A stretch of DNA of 64,000 bases from Streptomyces sp. OfavH-34-F (GTDB lineage: Bacteria; Actinomycetota; Actinomycetes; Streptomycetales; Streptomycetaceae): assembly GCF_022347745.1 (NCBI RefSeq), contig NZ_JAKRGC010000001.1, forward strand, positions 1 to 64,000. Reading direction: 5' to 3'. This document shows positions 50,550-59,534 of the stretch, piece by piece. Every line of letters starts with the position of its first letter. Positions within the stretch are counted from its first letter, which is position 1. A program made the translations under genes and the position numbers. A model generated the notes under the pieces. The model was not told where the DNA came from. It saw nothing but the letters and a program-made list of their open reading frames with translations, and ran no database searches.

Positions 50550-50650
50550 CACGCTGGCTCGGTGGACACTCATTCTCTCCGGCTCTGCCGCCGCGCACCC
50601 CGGTCCTCTTCGTGGCTCCGGTGACGGGCTCACCCCTTGAGAAACCCCTG

Positions 50651-50854
50651 ATGCACGACAACAACAGCGACTCCCCGTCCCCGGACGGCACGAGCCCTCG
50701 ACCGGCACCACGAGAGGGGGAGGCGGGCGGCCCACTGCCCGAGCTCGCGGCGCTCCGGGCAGCCGCCGACTTCTGCACCGACCAGGGGGTCACCGACCCC
50801 GACGGCACGAGAGCGGCGTCCTCGGCTGTCCTCGTCGGCCACACCCGCCCATGA
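50651..50854 (+). CDS. Small hypothetical protein
   Basis: A possible 67-residue protein from ATG 50651, Asp/Ser/Pro-rich at first, then LPELAALRAAADFCTDQGVT, and a C-terminal stretch of small residues. The ribosome site is weak. It precedes a better-supported gene in the same orientation. Support is modest. Confidence 0.4.
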   Translation: MHDNNSDSPSPDGTSPRPAPREGEAGGPLPELAALRAAADFCTDQGVTDPDGTRAASSAVLVGHTRP

Positions 50855-50882
50855 TCCGCCCCGTCACCCCCGGAGGACTGCT

Positions 50883-51362
50883 GTGACGACCCACTGGCGG
50901 CGGATGGACCGCACCGCCATGACCGGCTCCCTGATCGCCTGGCCCACCCACCTGGACAGCTACGGCGGCTGTGGCACCAGCGTCTACGCCGTGTGGCCGG
51001 AAGCTGGCGACGACCCGATGGTGGTGTGCTCCCGCGGGCTTCTCCTGCACGCCGTGCAGAAGGAGGAGCCCGTCGGCGAGCTCGCGCCGTGGCGCACCGC
51101 GTTCCCCGACTTCGACGACCACGACACCGAGCTCGCGCCGCGGTCCGACGACCTCCTGGGCGTGCTGCTGCTGGGAACCACTGGGGCGAGCTGGGCGCTG
51201 CGCGCTCCCGGCGCCGCGCCGGAAACGCCGATCGCCGACTGCTTCGCCGGGTTCTGGAACGCCACACCACAGGACCTCACCGCCGAGGGCCGCACCGTCG
51301 CGGACGCCCTCACCCGGTGCTACGGCCGCCCCCCGCTGCTCCTGACCGTCCAGGACACCTGA
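50883..51362 (+). CDS. Hypothetical protein
   Basis: A 159-residue protein from GTG 50883, with GGAGGA upstream. Alpha/beta sequence with MTGSLIAWPTHLDSYGGCGT, DPMVVCSRGLLLHAVQKEEP and CFAGFWNATPQDLTAEGRTV. No known family. It is followed at a short distance by the gene at 51395, probably on one transcript. Confidence 0.6.
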   Translation: MTTHWRRMDRTAMTGSLIAWPTHLDSYGGCGTSVYAVWPEAGDDPMVVCSRGLLLHAVQKEEPVGELAPWRTAFPDFDDHDTELAPRSDDLLGVLLLGTTGASWALRAPGAAPETPIADCFAGFWNATPQDLTAEGRTVADALTRCYGRPPLLLTVQDT

Positions 51363-51394
51363 CCCCTCCCGCCAACCCTCTGGAGAATCCGCCC

Positions 51395-52051
51395 ATGACC
51401 ACCACCCCCGGCCAGCCGCACTCTGGCCCGGCCACCGTCGAGCTGGTCGAACTGATCGGAATCAGCGCCTCGTTCACCCCCCTCGAACTGGAGGGCCTCG
51501 TACGTACGGCGGCCGAAGCCGTCTACGGAGATGACGACGACCTCAGCACCCGGCAGCGCGAACTCGCCTCCCGCGCACACGCCCTGATGGCACAGGAAGC
51601 CGAAGACACCGTGGAGAGCCCCGGCGCCGGCTACGCGGCCGGCGGCTACGCGCGGATGCAAGCGATCAAGAACTGGCTCAACACACAGGCCCTCGCCGTG
51701 GAGCAGGAGTTCACCGCGCTGCTGCGCACGCTGTTCCCGCGGGCCGCATACATGGTGATGCACATCGAGGAGGACGACAGCTTCACCCTCCGCCGCGCGG
51801 TCACCGCACAGGGAACGCCGGTCCACCTGTTCGACGACCCCGGCTACCGCACGCCCGACGTGCCGGATGAACTGGCCCGCCTCTGGCGCTGCTTCCCGCA
51901 GGGCGAGCTCGACCTGGACCAGATCGTCGACGAACTGAGGGAAGCGGGGGTCACCTTCGGATCATTGCCCGAAGAAGCCCGCGACCTGGAAATCGACGAC
52001 CGCTACGCATACGTTCCGTGCATCGACCTGCAGGTCGATGTCACCGGCTAG
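51395..52051 (+). CDS. Hypothetical protein
   Basis: A 218-residue acidic protein from ATG 51395 (TGGAG upstream). The N-terminal half is helical (FTPLELEGLVRTAAEAVYGD, KNWLNTQALAVEQEFTALLR), the C-terminal half mixed (AAYMVMHIEEDDSFTLRRAV, DLDQIVDELREAGVTFGSLP). No family is recognised. It belongs to a run of plus-strand plasmid genes. Confidence 0.6.
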   Translation: MTTTPGQPHSGPATVELVELIGISASFTPLELEGLVRTAAEAVYGDDDDLSTRQRELASRAHALMAQEAEDTVESPGAGYAAGGYARMQAIKNWLNTQALAVEQEFTALLRTLFPRAAYMVMHIEEDDSFTLRRAVTAQGTPVHLFDDPGYRTPDVPDELARLWRCFPQGELDLDQIVDELREAGVTFGSLPEEARDLEIDDRYAYVPCIDLQVDVTG

Positions 52052-52183
52052 ACCAGGACCATGGTGAAGGATCGCCAACGAGTGCTGCTTCAGTTGACCA
52101 AGACGGTCTCGATTAGCGCGATTACGATGTGACTGCTCCCATCAGCGGTTGCTCCGGGTGACGACCGAATCCGGAAGAGATCC

Positions 52184-52606
52184 ATGACCAGCGAACTCGA
52201 TCAAGCCGCTGAGATCGCGGAGATTGCTCTCCAGTACCGTCAGCTCCTCCAGGAAGGGGCCGCCTGGGCGGGCGGCCCGGCCAGCCCCGAGACGATCAAG
52301 CTCGTAGCCGACGCCATGACCCAGTCGCTGGATGCCGAAGCCACGCTGCGAGGAGTGGCAGACAGCTCGACGCCTGAAGACACTCTCCGTGGTCTGCTGG
52401 CGATCATCTGGGCTCAAGGCTTCAACGTGGGCACCATGTACGCCGAGAGGCAAGGCAAGGAGCAGGTCAGCCCCCGCGCCAACGTCGAGACGGGGCCGTC
52501 CCCTCTCGCAGCACGGAACGCCGCCACACCCGCGGCCGGGCCCGTGGCGAAATCCTGGGATCGCCTGGTGGCGGCCTCGTCGGACCGGCGACAATACCGA
52601 GCATGA
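52184..52606 (+). CDS. Hypothetical protein
   Basis: A 140-residue mainly helical protein from ATG 52184 (AAGAGA upstream). It has DQAAEIAEIALQYRQLLQEG and TPEDTLRGLLAIIWAQGFNV with a Pro/Ala-rich tail. Family unknown. Its stop overlaps the next start (ATGA, 52603-52606). Confidence 0.6.
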   Translation: MTSELDQAAEIAEIALQYRQLLQEGAAWAGGPASPETIKLVADAMTQSLDAEATLRGVADSSTPEDTLRGLLAIIWAQGFNVGTMYAERQGKEQVSPRANVETGPSPLAARNAATPAAGPVAKSWDRLVAASSDRRQYRA

Positions 52607-53187
52607 GTCCGGACCTCACCGAGCTGCTGAGCGCGGCCGCCGCCCTGCTGGACGACGCTGGCCCGCTGGAACCCGTACGCGTCGCGCTCTCCGGCCGGGA
52701 CGTCCAGCTCGCCTTCGCGGAGTTCACCACGATGGCCGACCAGCGCGCCAGCGTGGACCGGCTGGCCGCCGCCACCGGCACCGCCCCGGTGCTCTGCGAA
52801 CTCGGGACCGACGCCTACACCTACACCCTCACCGCTGACCTGCCTGACGGAATGATGCTGGTCGCTGGTACGCATCCCACCCTGGGGCGGCACCAGCCGG
52901 CGCGGACCACGTCGACGGCGGCCACCGCCGCGCTCCTTCGTTCCCTGCTGCCCTGGGCGCAGACCCTGGCCGACCTTCCCGTCGACGTTATCGGGCTGGA
53001 GATCACCGACGACGCCCGGCGGTTAGCGGTACAGCTGCTCGTGGACAGTGCCGGCGACCCCGTCGCGGCGATGTCCACGGCCGCGACCGGCGTCACCGCC
53101 CTGCGCACCGGGCCCGGCGACCCATTCGGGATCGACGGCCGCGGCCGCCTGCCGTCCGGGCAGCCGGTCCTCATCAGCGTCCTCTAG
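52603..53187 (+). CDS. Hypothetical protein
   Basis: A 194-residue protein starting within the previous stop. Beta-rich segments (PVRVALSGRDVQLAFAEFTT, ELGTDAYTYTLTADLPDGMM) alternate with Ala-rich helices. No known domain. A run of 9-bp tandem repeats begins 15 bases after its stop. Confidence 0.6.
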   Translation: MSPDLTELLSAAAALLDDAGPLEPVRVALSGRDVQLAFAEFTTMADQRASVDRLAAATGTAPVLCELGTDAYTYTLTADLPDGMMLVAGTHPTLGRHQPARTTSTAATAALLRSLLPWAQTLADLPVDVIGLEITDDARRLAVQLLVDSAGDPVAAMSTAATGVTALRTGPGDPFGIDGRGRLPSGQPVLISVL

Positions 53188-53201
53188 CGCACCCGCCTGT
53201 C

Positions 53202-53237
53202 CGGTCGGGTCGGTCGGGTCGGTCGGGTCGGTCGGGT
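53202..53237. repeat. Four tandem 9-bp repeats
   Basis: CGGTCGGGT is repeated four times without change (53202-53210, 53211-53219, 53220-53228, 53229-53237). It lies in an intergenic gap. It could be a slippage-generated microsatellite or a weak binding array. Confidence 0.7.
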
Positions 53238-53325
53238 CAGCTCACCACGCCGGAAGTGAGCGCCTGAGTGAACACTATCCCTCGCCGTGTGTAACTGCAT
53301 ATTCACCTTCCGTGCGTATGGGGAG

Positions 53326-53767
53326 GTGGCCTTGCCCGTTCCGTTCGCCCAGGTACTGCCCGCCGGGGACATCCCTGGCCTGGAGGACGCCCCGCTGTGG
53401 CGCGACACGCGCCGCCGGCCCTTCCAGGCACTGTGAGGCGGCGTCACCTACGAGGTGCGCAACCACGGGGACGGGTACATCGCGGTGAGCCGCACCGCCG
53501 AGCCCGCGGCGGTCAGCTACGGGTACCCGCTGGCGCTGGAGGCCGAGTACGCCTTCCACCGGGCCCTGGCCGAGACCGTGTTCGCCGACGCGGCAGTCGG
53601 CAGGGGCTGGGACGCCGACAACCGGGCGGGAGCCGGGCGGCGAGCGGTGGGCCGCGGCGTGGTGCGGCAACGGCGTGCCGGGCTTCTCCGAGCACGACAC
53701 CTGGAACGGCGCCCACTGGGCGGCCGACCAGCGGCTGGACGAGATGGCCGAAACGGCTTGGTCCTGA
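53326..53767 (+). pseudogene. Hypothetical gene with stop and frameshift
   Basis: GTG 53326 (GGGAGG upstream) begins ALPVPFAQVLPAGDIPGLED. A TGA at 53434-53436 interrupts the frame where TGG would give Trp. The same frame continues with YEVRNHGDGYIAVSRTAEPA, and after about 53640 the natural sequence (RWAAAWCGNGVPGFSEHDTW) moves to another frame ending at TGA 53767. With both faults repaired it would be one protein of about 146 residues. Confidence 0.55.
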
Positions 53768-54178
53768 CCGGCGACACCCTCACCGCACAGATCGCCAGCG
53801 CCCATCTGCGGCGCTGCGCGAACCAGGTCCGGGACGTGCTGCTGACCGCCGAGCTCGGCGAAGCGGTTCGCCTGGGCAAGGCGTGGATGCAGGAGGAGCG
53901 GATGGTCACGCAGATCGGGAGTGAGCCAGTTCGGAGACCGGGCCGGGGCCGCCCCAACTCCCCGAGGTCGAGGCGTGGCTCGTCGACGGGGACGTGGTCC
54001 TCAAGGTCACCGTGGCGCCCGGGAGCGGCCGGGCGCCAAGGAGATCCCGTCCCGAGTGCACGACGCCCTGCGCCGCAGCGGCTTCACCCTCGTGCCCGAC
54101 GCCGGCGCGCCAGCCGTCACGTCGCCGGTGGACGCGCTCGCCTCGGGCAGGGCCGTGCGCGTGGTCAGCCTGCACTGA
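53758..54178 (+). pseudogene. Decayed small genes
   Basis: Two short coding-like pieces with broken frames. The first (from TTG 53758, LTGDTLTAQIASAHLRRCAN to ERMVTQIG) loses its natural stop by one base. The second starts at GTG 53921, and its parts PEVEAWLVDGDVVLKVTVAP and EIPSRVHDALRRSGFTLVPD lie in different frames, ending at 54178. Together with the preceding gene this is a patch of repeated single-base damage. Confidence 0.5.
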
Positions 54179-54322
54179 CCCGTCCACGCTCGCACTCCGG
54201 CCTGCGGGCCGGACCTTCCGGACTGCGTGAAAGCGAGCAGGCCGTGACGGGCAGTGTGCCGGGGGTCCGGCCAAGGTGCCTGCAAAACCCACATTGAGAT
54301 GATCTTGTAGGCCGATCCGTCG

Positions 54323-55300
54323 TCAGCCGGTTCGGCGAGCCGCGAAGTCGGCTTCGGCCTGGGCGACGGCTTCGGGGTACGCCTGGCGCTTCTCGTGCTC
54401 GGCCAGCGCCCGGTAGATGCTGGCCAGGCCGGGGTTCTGCCCCTTGCGCTTGCCGGTGGGGATGATCAGGTCGGGCCGGATCTGCTCGACGGACTCGCCC
54501 GCCGCCCGGCGCCGCAGCACGGTGTGCAGCATGTCGTCGGTGATGACGGGCGGCCGGCCGCCGTGCTTGCCCTTGCGGGCCGCGGCGTCGAGCCCTTCGA
54601 GGGTGGCCTCGCGGATGCTCTCGCGCTCGGTCTCGGCCATCGCGGCGAAGAACCCGAAGAGCATCCGGCCCGGCCCGGACGGGTCGTAGATGCCGGGCAG
54701 CGGGCCGGCGAGCATCTCCAGGACCAGGCCGTGGGCGGTCAGGTGGTCGGCCAGCGCGGTGAGCTCGGCGGCGTCGCGGCCGAGCCGCTTCATCTCGTAG
54801 ACGGTGAACAGCACCCGGCAGTGCGGGGCGTGGGCCTTGATCTCGCGCGCGAGGGTGAGGGCGGCCTCGAACTGGGGGCGGACTCGGATCCGGGTGCTGA
54901 TCTTCTCGGAGAAGATCTTGTCCCGGGGGATGCCATGTGCGCTGAGCGCGTCGAGCTGCGACTGCAGTTCCTGGGTGAGGTGGCTGCAGCGGGCGTACCC
55001 GATGCGGATGTCCGCGCCCGGGGTGTCCGTCTCGGGCGCGGCCGGCGGCGGGGTGCCGGGCCGCCAGGGCTGGCCGGGGCCGCGGTCGGCGGGGGTCGGC
55101 ACCCGCAGCAGCTTGGCGAGTCGGGCGACCTTCTTGAATCGGCCGGTGTGGTAGATCCCCGCGACCGCGCCCGAGCGCGAGCGGCAGGGCGAGCCGGGCT
55201 GGACGCCGCAGCGCGGGCAGTCGTGGCGCTCGACGTCGTCGGCGTCGCTCTCGATGGTGTCCTGAGGGTCCGTCACGCCCGAAATTCTCTCACAAACCAT
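54323..55300 (-). CDS. Serine recombinase with zinc-ribbon N-terminus
   Basis: A 325-residue resolvase/invertase-type recombinase (GTG 55276 is an alternative start). Residues 28-62 form an actinobacterial zinc-ribbon (CPRCGVQPGSPC with a later His). The catalytic domain starts at IRIGYARCSHLTQELQSQLD with nucleophile Ser106 and contains VYEMKRLGRDAAELTALADH and AAMAETERESIREATLEGLD. The C-terminal HTH includes VITDDMLHTVLRRRAAGESV. Such enzymes resolve cointegrates of Tn3-type transposons. A Tn3 transposase remnant lies 5 kb to the right. An inverted repeat just upstream may be its site. Confidence 0.85.
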   Translation of the reverse strand: MVCERISGVTDPQDTIESDADDVERHDCPRCGVQPGSPCRSRSGAVAGIYHTGRFKKVARLAKLLRVPTPADRGPGQPWRPGTPPPAAPETDTPGADIRIGYARCSHLTQELQSQLDALSAHGIPRDKIFSEKISTRIRVRPQFEAALTLAREIKAHAPHCRVLFTVYEMKRLGRDAAELTALADHLTAHGLVLEMLAGPLPGIYDPSGPGRMLFGFFAAMAETERESIREATLEGLDAAARKGKHGGRPPVITDDMLHTVLRRRAAGESVEQIRPDLIIPTGKRKGQNPGLASIYRALAEHEKRQAYPEAVAQAEADFAARRTG

Positions 55301-55303
55301 TCC

Positions 55304-55345
55304 CAGAACAGGCGTCCGCCGCCACTTGAGTGAGAACGTGTTCTG
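55304..55345. repeat. Inverted repeat upstream of serine recombinase
   Basis: CAGAACA (55304-55310) and TGTTCTG (55339-55345) are exact reverse complements 28 bp apart. The right arm is nested in a second inverted repeat, AGAAC-GT-GTTCT (55333-55344). The position directly before the recombinase start suits a res-type recombination or operator site. Confidence 0.5.
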
Positions 55346-55414
55346 AGAACCGATCGGGCATCCGGACCGGCTCTGGCTGCCGTTTCCGATCTTGCTCCCG
55401 GAAAAGGTCGTTTG

Positions 55415-55445
55415 CGAGAGGCCCCGCCGTGGGCGGGGCCTCTCG
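55415..55445. terminator. Strong hairpin terminator
   Basis: CGAGAGGCCCCGCC and its perfect complement with a 3-base loop, flanked by GTCGTTT on the left. It lies between the promoter region of the recombinase and the end of the MFS gene, and can stop transcription from the MFS side. Confidence 0.7.
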
Positions 55446-55570
55446 TCGCAGTGGAGTGCGGATGCGGGTTGTTCGGCGGGGGTGAGGTTCAGCCGGCCTC
55501 TTGCAGGTGTGCCGTAGCGCGCCTGTATCGGGCTGTCCAGGCGTTGCCAGGGCCGGCCGGTGCACCGTCG

Positions 55571-57006
55571 TCAGGCGTCAACTGTGTCGGGTACCTGGGA
55601 CGCCTGGTTCATGGCGGTGCCTCGGCGCAGTCCGGTCAGGCAGGCCACAGTGGCCAGGACCGCGGCGGCGAGGGCGACGGCGAGCCCGGCGCGGTAGTCC
55701 GCCACGTCGGCATGGACGGCGTGTCCGAAGACGGTGGCCACGATGCCGAGGATGACTCCGCTGCCCACCTGGGCGGAGGCGATGAACAGGCCGGAGGCGA
55801 GGCCGTGTTCCTGGGGCGGGCTCCGGCGATCGCGCTGATGTTCGCGCCGACGTAGCTCATGGGGAAGCCCAGCCCCATGAGGACGGTGGCGACGCCGAAG
55901 ACCAGGATGCTGTCGAGCGATCCGAGGGTCTCCGTCCACAGGATGCCGACGAGCATGAGGACCATGCCCGCGGTCGCGATCGGCCAGGCGCCGTGCCGCA
56001 TGACCTGGCCGGCCCAGCGCTGCGCGGTCAGCAGGGTCAGGAATCCGCCCGGCGCGAAGATGAGCCCCACTTCGAGGGGCGACCAGCCGTGGGCGTTCTG
56101 GAGGTAGAGCGTGGCGACGAACTGCCAGGCGATGTAGCTGCCCTGGAGCAGGAGGATGGTGATGTTGCCGCGGGCGAGGCCGGGCCTGCGGAAGATCGCC
56201 AGCGGGACGAGCGGAGAGCGGCGCACCCGCTGCATCTGGACGAAGGCAGTCCCCAAAACGGCGGCCGCCGCGAGGGAGCCGATCGTGAGGCCGCTGCCCC
56301 AGCCGTGGCTGGAGCTCATGGACACACCGTAGACCAGGGCCATCAGGGCTGCGGTGACCGTCAGCGCCCCGAGTACGTCGACGCGCTGGCGCTCGGCCTG
56401 CGCCTCGGGGCGGGGGATGACCATGGGGGCCAGGATGAGCAGGACCAGTGCGAGAACGGCGGGCACGAGCAGGACCAGCCGCCAGGTGCCGGCCGCCATC
56501 AGGCCGCCGAGGACCAGGCCGCCGGTGAAACCGATCGCCGAGATCGACAGGAACGCCCCGAGGGCCTTGTGCCGCTTGGCTTCGTCGTCGTAGGTGTGCA
56601 GCAGGATCGACAGGGCCGCAGGGGCGGTGAAGGCGGCGGTGACGCCCTTGACGAGGCGGGCCGCGATCAGCACGGTGGCGTCGGTGGCGAAGCCGCCCAC
56701 GATGCTGGCCAGGACGAATACGGCCAGCGCGACCAGCAGCAGCCGCTTTCGGTCGAACAGGTCGGCGAGCCGGCCGCCCAGGAGCAGGAATCCGCCGTAT
56801 CCAAGGACGTATGCGGTCACCACCCACTGGAGCGTCTGCGGCGTCATGCCGAGCGCCTGCTGGATCTTGGGCAGCGCGGGGCCCATCGCCGCCACGTCGA
56901 AGGCGTCGATGAACTGCACGCCGCACAGCACGGGGAGCAGCAGGGCCATTTTCCAGGCGTTTCTTGTGGCCGGCGGGTGCGGCTGTGTGGCCGTTGGCGT
57001 TGTCAT
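55571..57006 (-). CDS. MFS drug transporter (DHA2 type), frameshifted
   Basis: A major facilitator pump. ATG 57006 follows GAGGAAG. The protein has the first helix MALLLPVLCGVQFIDAFDVA, motif A (GGRLADLFDRKRLLLV) and motif C-like GFTGGLVLGGLMAAGTWRLV, and many further transmembrane segments. Near 55813-55816, in a run of G (C on the coding strand), one base is missing. The true C-terminal end (HGLASGLFIASAQVGSGVIL to the TGA at 55571) reads in another frame. As given, the gene encodes a protein with a false tail. One added base would repair it. Neighbouring hydrolase, SDR and TetR genes suggest a detoxification or resistance set. Confidence 0.8.
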
Positions 57007-57127
57007 GGGGGCTTCCTCAGGGGAATGCGCAGAAGCGCTGATGCAGGGGTGGGCCGCGGGCGCGGTTCGCATGTGTGCGAGAACGGGCGGCGGATTGGTG
57101 CTGCCGGTGGGCCGCGCGAGGCCGGGT

Positions 57128-57271
57128 TCAGGAGGTGGGGGTCTCGAACCGGCCCTGGTCGAGGTCTCCGATCAGGTCGGACCTGGCGGGGTTGCCGTTC
57201 GTGAGGGCCGGGTCCGGGTGCTCGACGTCGAGGCGCGGGAGCCAGACCACGGGGCCGAGGAAGCCGAAGTG
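57128..57271 (-). pseudogene. C-terminal remnant of an SDR protein
   Basis: Forty-seven codons ending at TGA 57128 read HFGFLGPVVWLPRLDVEHPD and SDLIGDLDQGRFE. They match the last part of the SDR gene at 58474-59397 (HFGFLSAHAQADNPSSS, GLIDDLGQGHYF) in order and spacing. Nothing upstream of HFGFL matches, so it is the truncated 3' end of a paralogue. Confidence 0.6.
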
Positions 57272-57361
57272 GGGAGACTTCGTCGGCCGGTCACCGGCCC
57301 TCAGCGGGCCCGTGTGGCGGCCTGCCGGCCATCACCGCGCGGCCGGGGCCGTGACGGATGC

Positions 57362-58345
57362 TCAGGGCTGACGGGCACCGAACTGGCGGCGCAGGTATCC
57401 GTACCAGGCGTGGACGTAGGCGGCGCTGACCGCGGCTTCGGGGGCGAAGAGGTCGAAGGCGTGGAAGGCGCCGGGGTACAGGTGCAGTTCGACGGGCACG
57501 CCGTCGGCCTGGAGCCGCGTCGCGTAGGTCAGGTCCTCGTCGCGGAAGACGTCGAGTTCGCCGACCGCGATGAAGGTGGGCGGCAGGCCGGTGAGGTCCG
57601 TCGCGCGCGCGGGTGCGCCGTACGGCGGCACCTCGTCGGCGCCGGCACGGCCTTCGAGGATCAGGTTCCAGGCCAGGATGTTGGTCGCGCGGTCCCAGAT
57701 GCCGATGTCGGTGATCTCGTGGCTGGACGCGGTGGTGTTGCGGTCATCCAGCATCGGGTAGCTCAGCGCCTGGAACAGCGGCGCCGGCTCGCCCTGGTCG
57801 CGGATCATCAGCGCGGTGGCCGCGGCGATACCGCCGCCGCCGCTCTGTCCGGCCAGGGCGATGCGGCCCTCGTCGATGCCGAGCGCGGCGGCCTGACCGC
57901 GCAGCCAGCGGTAGGCGAGCAGGCCGTCCTCGGCGGCGGCCGGGGCGGGTGCCTCCGGGGCGAGCCGGTAGTCGACGGAGGCGACGATGCAGCCGACCTC
58001 CAGAACCAGGTGCTTGAGGGTGGGATCGTCCTGGGCCGCGTACCCGAGGACCTGCCCGCCGCCGTGGAACCAGACCAGCACCGGCAGCGGCCCGGCCGCC
58101 TCGGTGGGCCGCAGCAGCCGGATGGCGAGGGTGGATCCGTCCGGGCGGGACGCCTGGACCTCTTCGACCGACACGGACGGCTCGTCCGGAATCTGGGCCG
58201 CGATGGCCTCGGCGAAGGCGCGGACGCCGACGCGCGTGCCTTCCAGGTCGCTGAGGTCGAACACCCCGGCCTCCGTCATCGGCACCGCCTTCAGGACCTC
58301 GGCGAGTTCCGCGTCGAGCCGTTCGTGTGCGTTCTTGGTGTTCAT
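57362..58345 (-). CDS. HSL-family alpha/beta hydrolase
   Basis: A 327-residue esterase/lipase of the hormone-sensitive lipase family. The oxyanion box is WFHGGGQ, the nucleophile elbow AGQSGGG, the acid lies in GELDVFRDED and the catalytic His in PGAFHAFD. The N-terminal 60 residues form the cap. No signal peptide, so it is cytosolic. It probably cleaves a small ester or amide. It lies between the MFS and SDR genes in the same orientation and may be controlled by the divergent TetR. Confidence 0.85.
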   Translation of the reverse strand: MNTKNAHERLDAELAEVLKAVPMTEAGVFDLSDLEGTRVGVRAFAEAIAAQIPDEPSVSVEEVQASRPDGSTLAIRLLRPTEAAGPLPVLVWFHGGGQVLGYAAQDDPTLKHLVLEVGCIVASVDYRLAPEAPAPAAAEDGLLAYRWLRGQAAALGIDEGRIALAGQSGGGGIAAATALMIRDQGEPAPLFQALSYPMLDDRNTTASSHEITDIGIWDRATNILAWNLILEGRAGADEVPPYGAPARATDLTGLPPTFIAVGELDVFRDEDLTYATRLQADGVPVELHLYPGAFHAFDLFAPEAAVSAAYVHAWYGYLRRQFGARQP

Positions 58346-58473
58346 GTCGTTCGTCTCCTTCCGGCTGCGCGGCAGCCGGGTCGTGCAGGGGGATGGTGGG
58401 TCGTTCGGACCGGTTCCGCCCGGGCCGTCTGGACGGGCGCGGGGACCGGACCGGGGTGGAGAAACGGGTGGGC

Positions 58474-59397
58474 TCAGCCTGCGGTGGTGGCGGGGGCAGC
58501 GAAGTAGTGGCCCTGGCCGAGGTCGTCGATGAGGCCGGGCTTGACGGGCTTCCAGCCGAGGAGGTCCTGGGTGATGGTGCTGGAGGACGGGTTGTCGGCC
58601 TGGGCGTGGGCGCTCAGGAAGCCGAAGTGGGCCTCGGCCTCGGTCGCCGGGATGCTGACCACGGGCAGGTTCAGCCCGCGACCGATGCCCTCGGCGATCT
58701 GGCGGAAGGTGATCCCTTCGTCGTCGACGGCGTGCAGCCGGGAGCCGGCCGGGGCGGATTCCAGCGCCAGCCGGTACAGGCGTGCCGCATCCAGCGTGTG
58801 CACGGCGGGCCAGCGGTTGGCCCCGTCGCCGACGTAGGCCGAAACGCCCTTGGACCGGGCGATGGAGATGAAGGTCGGGATGAAGCCGTTGTGGTCGAGC
58901 GTGCTGTGCACGGTCGGAGCAAGCCGGACGACGGACGAGCGGATACCGCGCTCGGCGAGTGCGACCACCGCGTTCTCGGCGTCGATCCGCGGCCCTGCGT
59001 CGAGCACGTCGGCCTCGGTGAGGGCGCCCCGCAGTCCCGCGAAGGCGAACAGCGCGGTTCCCGATGTGGCCACCAAGGGCTTGCCGGTGCCGGCGAGCGC
59101 GTTGCCGAGCGTGTTGATGGCGCGCAGATCCGCTGCGACCGCGCCGGCGAAGTCGCCGGCGAACATGGCGTCGTGCTTGAAGGCCAGGTGGATGACCCCG
59201 TCGGCCGCGGCGGCGGCCGCGGCGAGGCCGTCGGGATCGTCGAGGTCGCCTCGGTGCACCTCGGCACCAGCAGCCGTCAGTGCGGCGGCGGACCTGTCCG
59301 AGCGGGCCAGGCCGACGACCTGGTGTCCCGCTTCGAGAAGTTCGGGAACGACGGCGGAGCCGACGTGTCCGGAGGCTCCGGTGACGAATACGCGCAT
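58474..59397 (-). CDS. NAD(P)-dependent SDR (extended type)
   Basis: A 307-residue Rossmann-fold protein. The nucleotide site is VTGASGHVGSAV at the N-terminus, followed by GDLDDPDG and GVIHLAFKHDAM. It resembles the NAD-dependent epimerase/dehydratase and NmrA-like proteins that sit beside TetR regulators. The usual YxxxK is not evident (SGTALFAFAG occupies the region), so the activity is uncertain. It is transcribed divergently from the TetR gene across three palindromic sites. Confidence 0.8.
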   Translation of the reverse strand: MRVFVTGASGHVGSAVVPELLEAGHQVVGLARSDRSAAALTAAGAEVHRGDLDDPDGLAAAAAAADGVIHLAFKHDAMFAGDFAGAVAADLRAINTLGNALAGTGKPLVATSGTALFAFAGLRGALTEADVLDAGPRIDAENAVVALAERGIRSSVVRLAPTVHSTLDHNGFIPTFISIARSKGVSAYVGDGANRWPAVHTLDAARLYRLALESAPAGSRLHAVDDEGITFRQIAEGIGRGLNLPVVSIPATEAEAHFGFLSAHAQADNPSSSTITQDLLGWKPVKPGLIDDLGQGHYFAAPATTAG

Positions 59398-59443
59398 GGT
59401 GTTGCCCTTTGCTGCGGGCTCCTCACCAGGGGCGAAGAGCCAT

Positions 59444-59516
59444 GATGTCAGTTCGTGACATCACCGTAGCACCCATGTCAGGATCTGTCATCACTTTGAT
59501 GTCAGATCCTGTCATC
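59444..59516. promoter_or_regulatory. Triple TetR operator
   Basis: Three related dyads lie between the divergent SDR and TetR genes: GATGTCA-N5-TGACATC (59444-59462, perfect), ATGTCAGGATCTGTCATCA (59475-59493) and GATGTCAGATCCTGTCATC (59498-59516). The shared half-site is ATGTCA. They are well placed for autoregulation and for control of the minus-strand genes. Confidence 0.75.
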
Positions 59517-59534
59517 GCGGGGTAGGATCGGGGC

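Noticed and set aside
56594-58507. Plus-strand frame of 637 residues
   Set aside because: It is antisense to the MFS and hydrolase genes, which have intact motifs on the minus strand.
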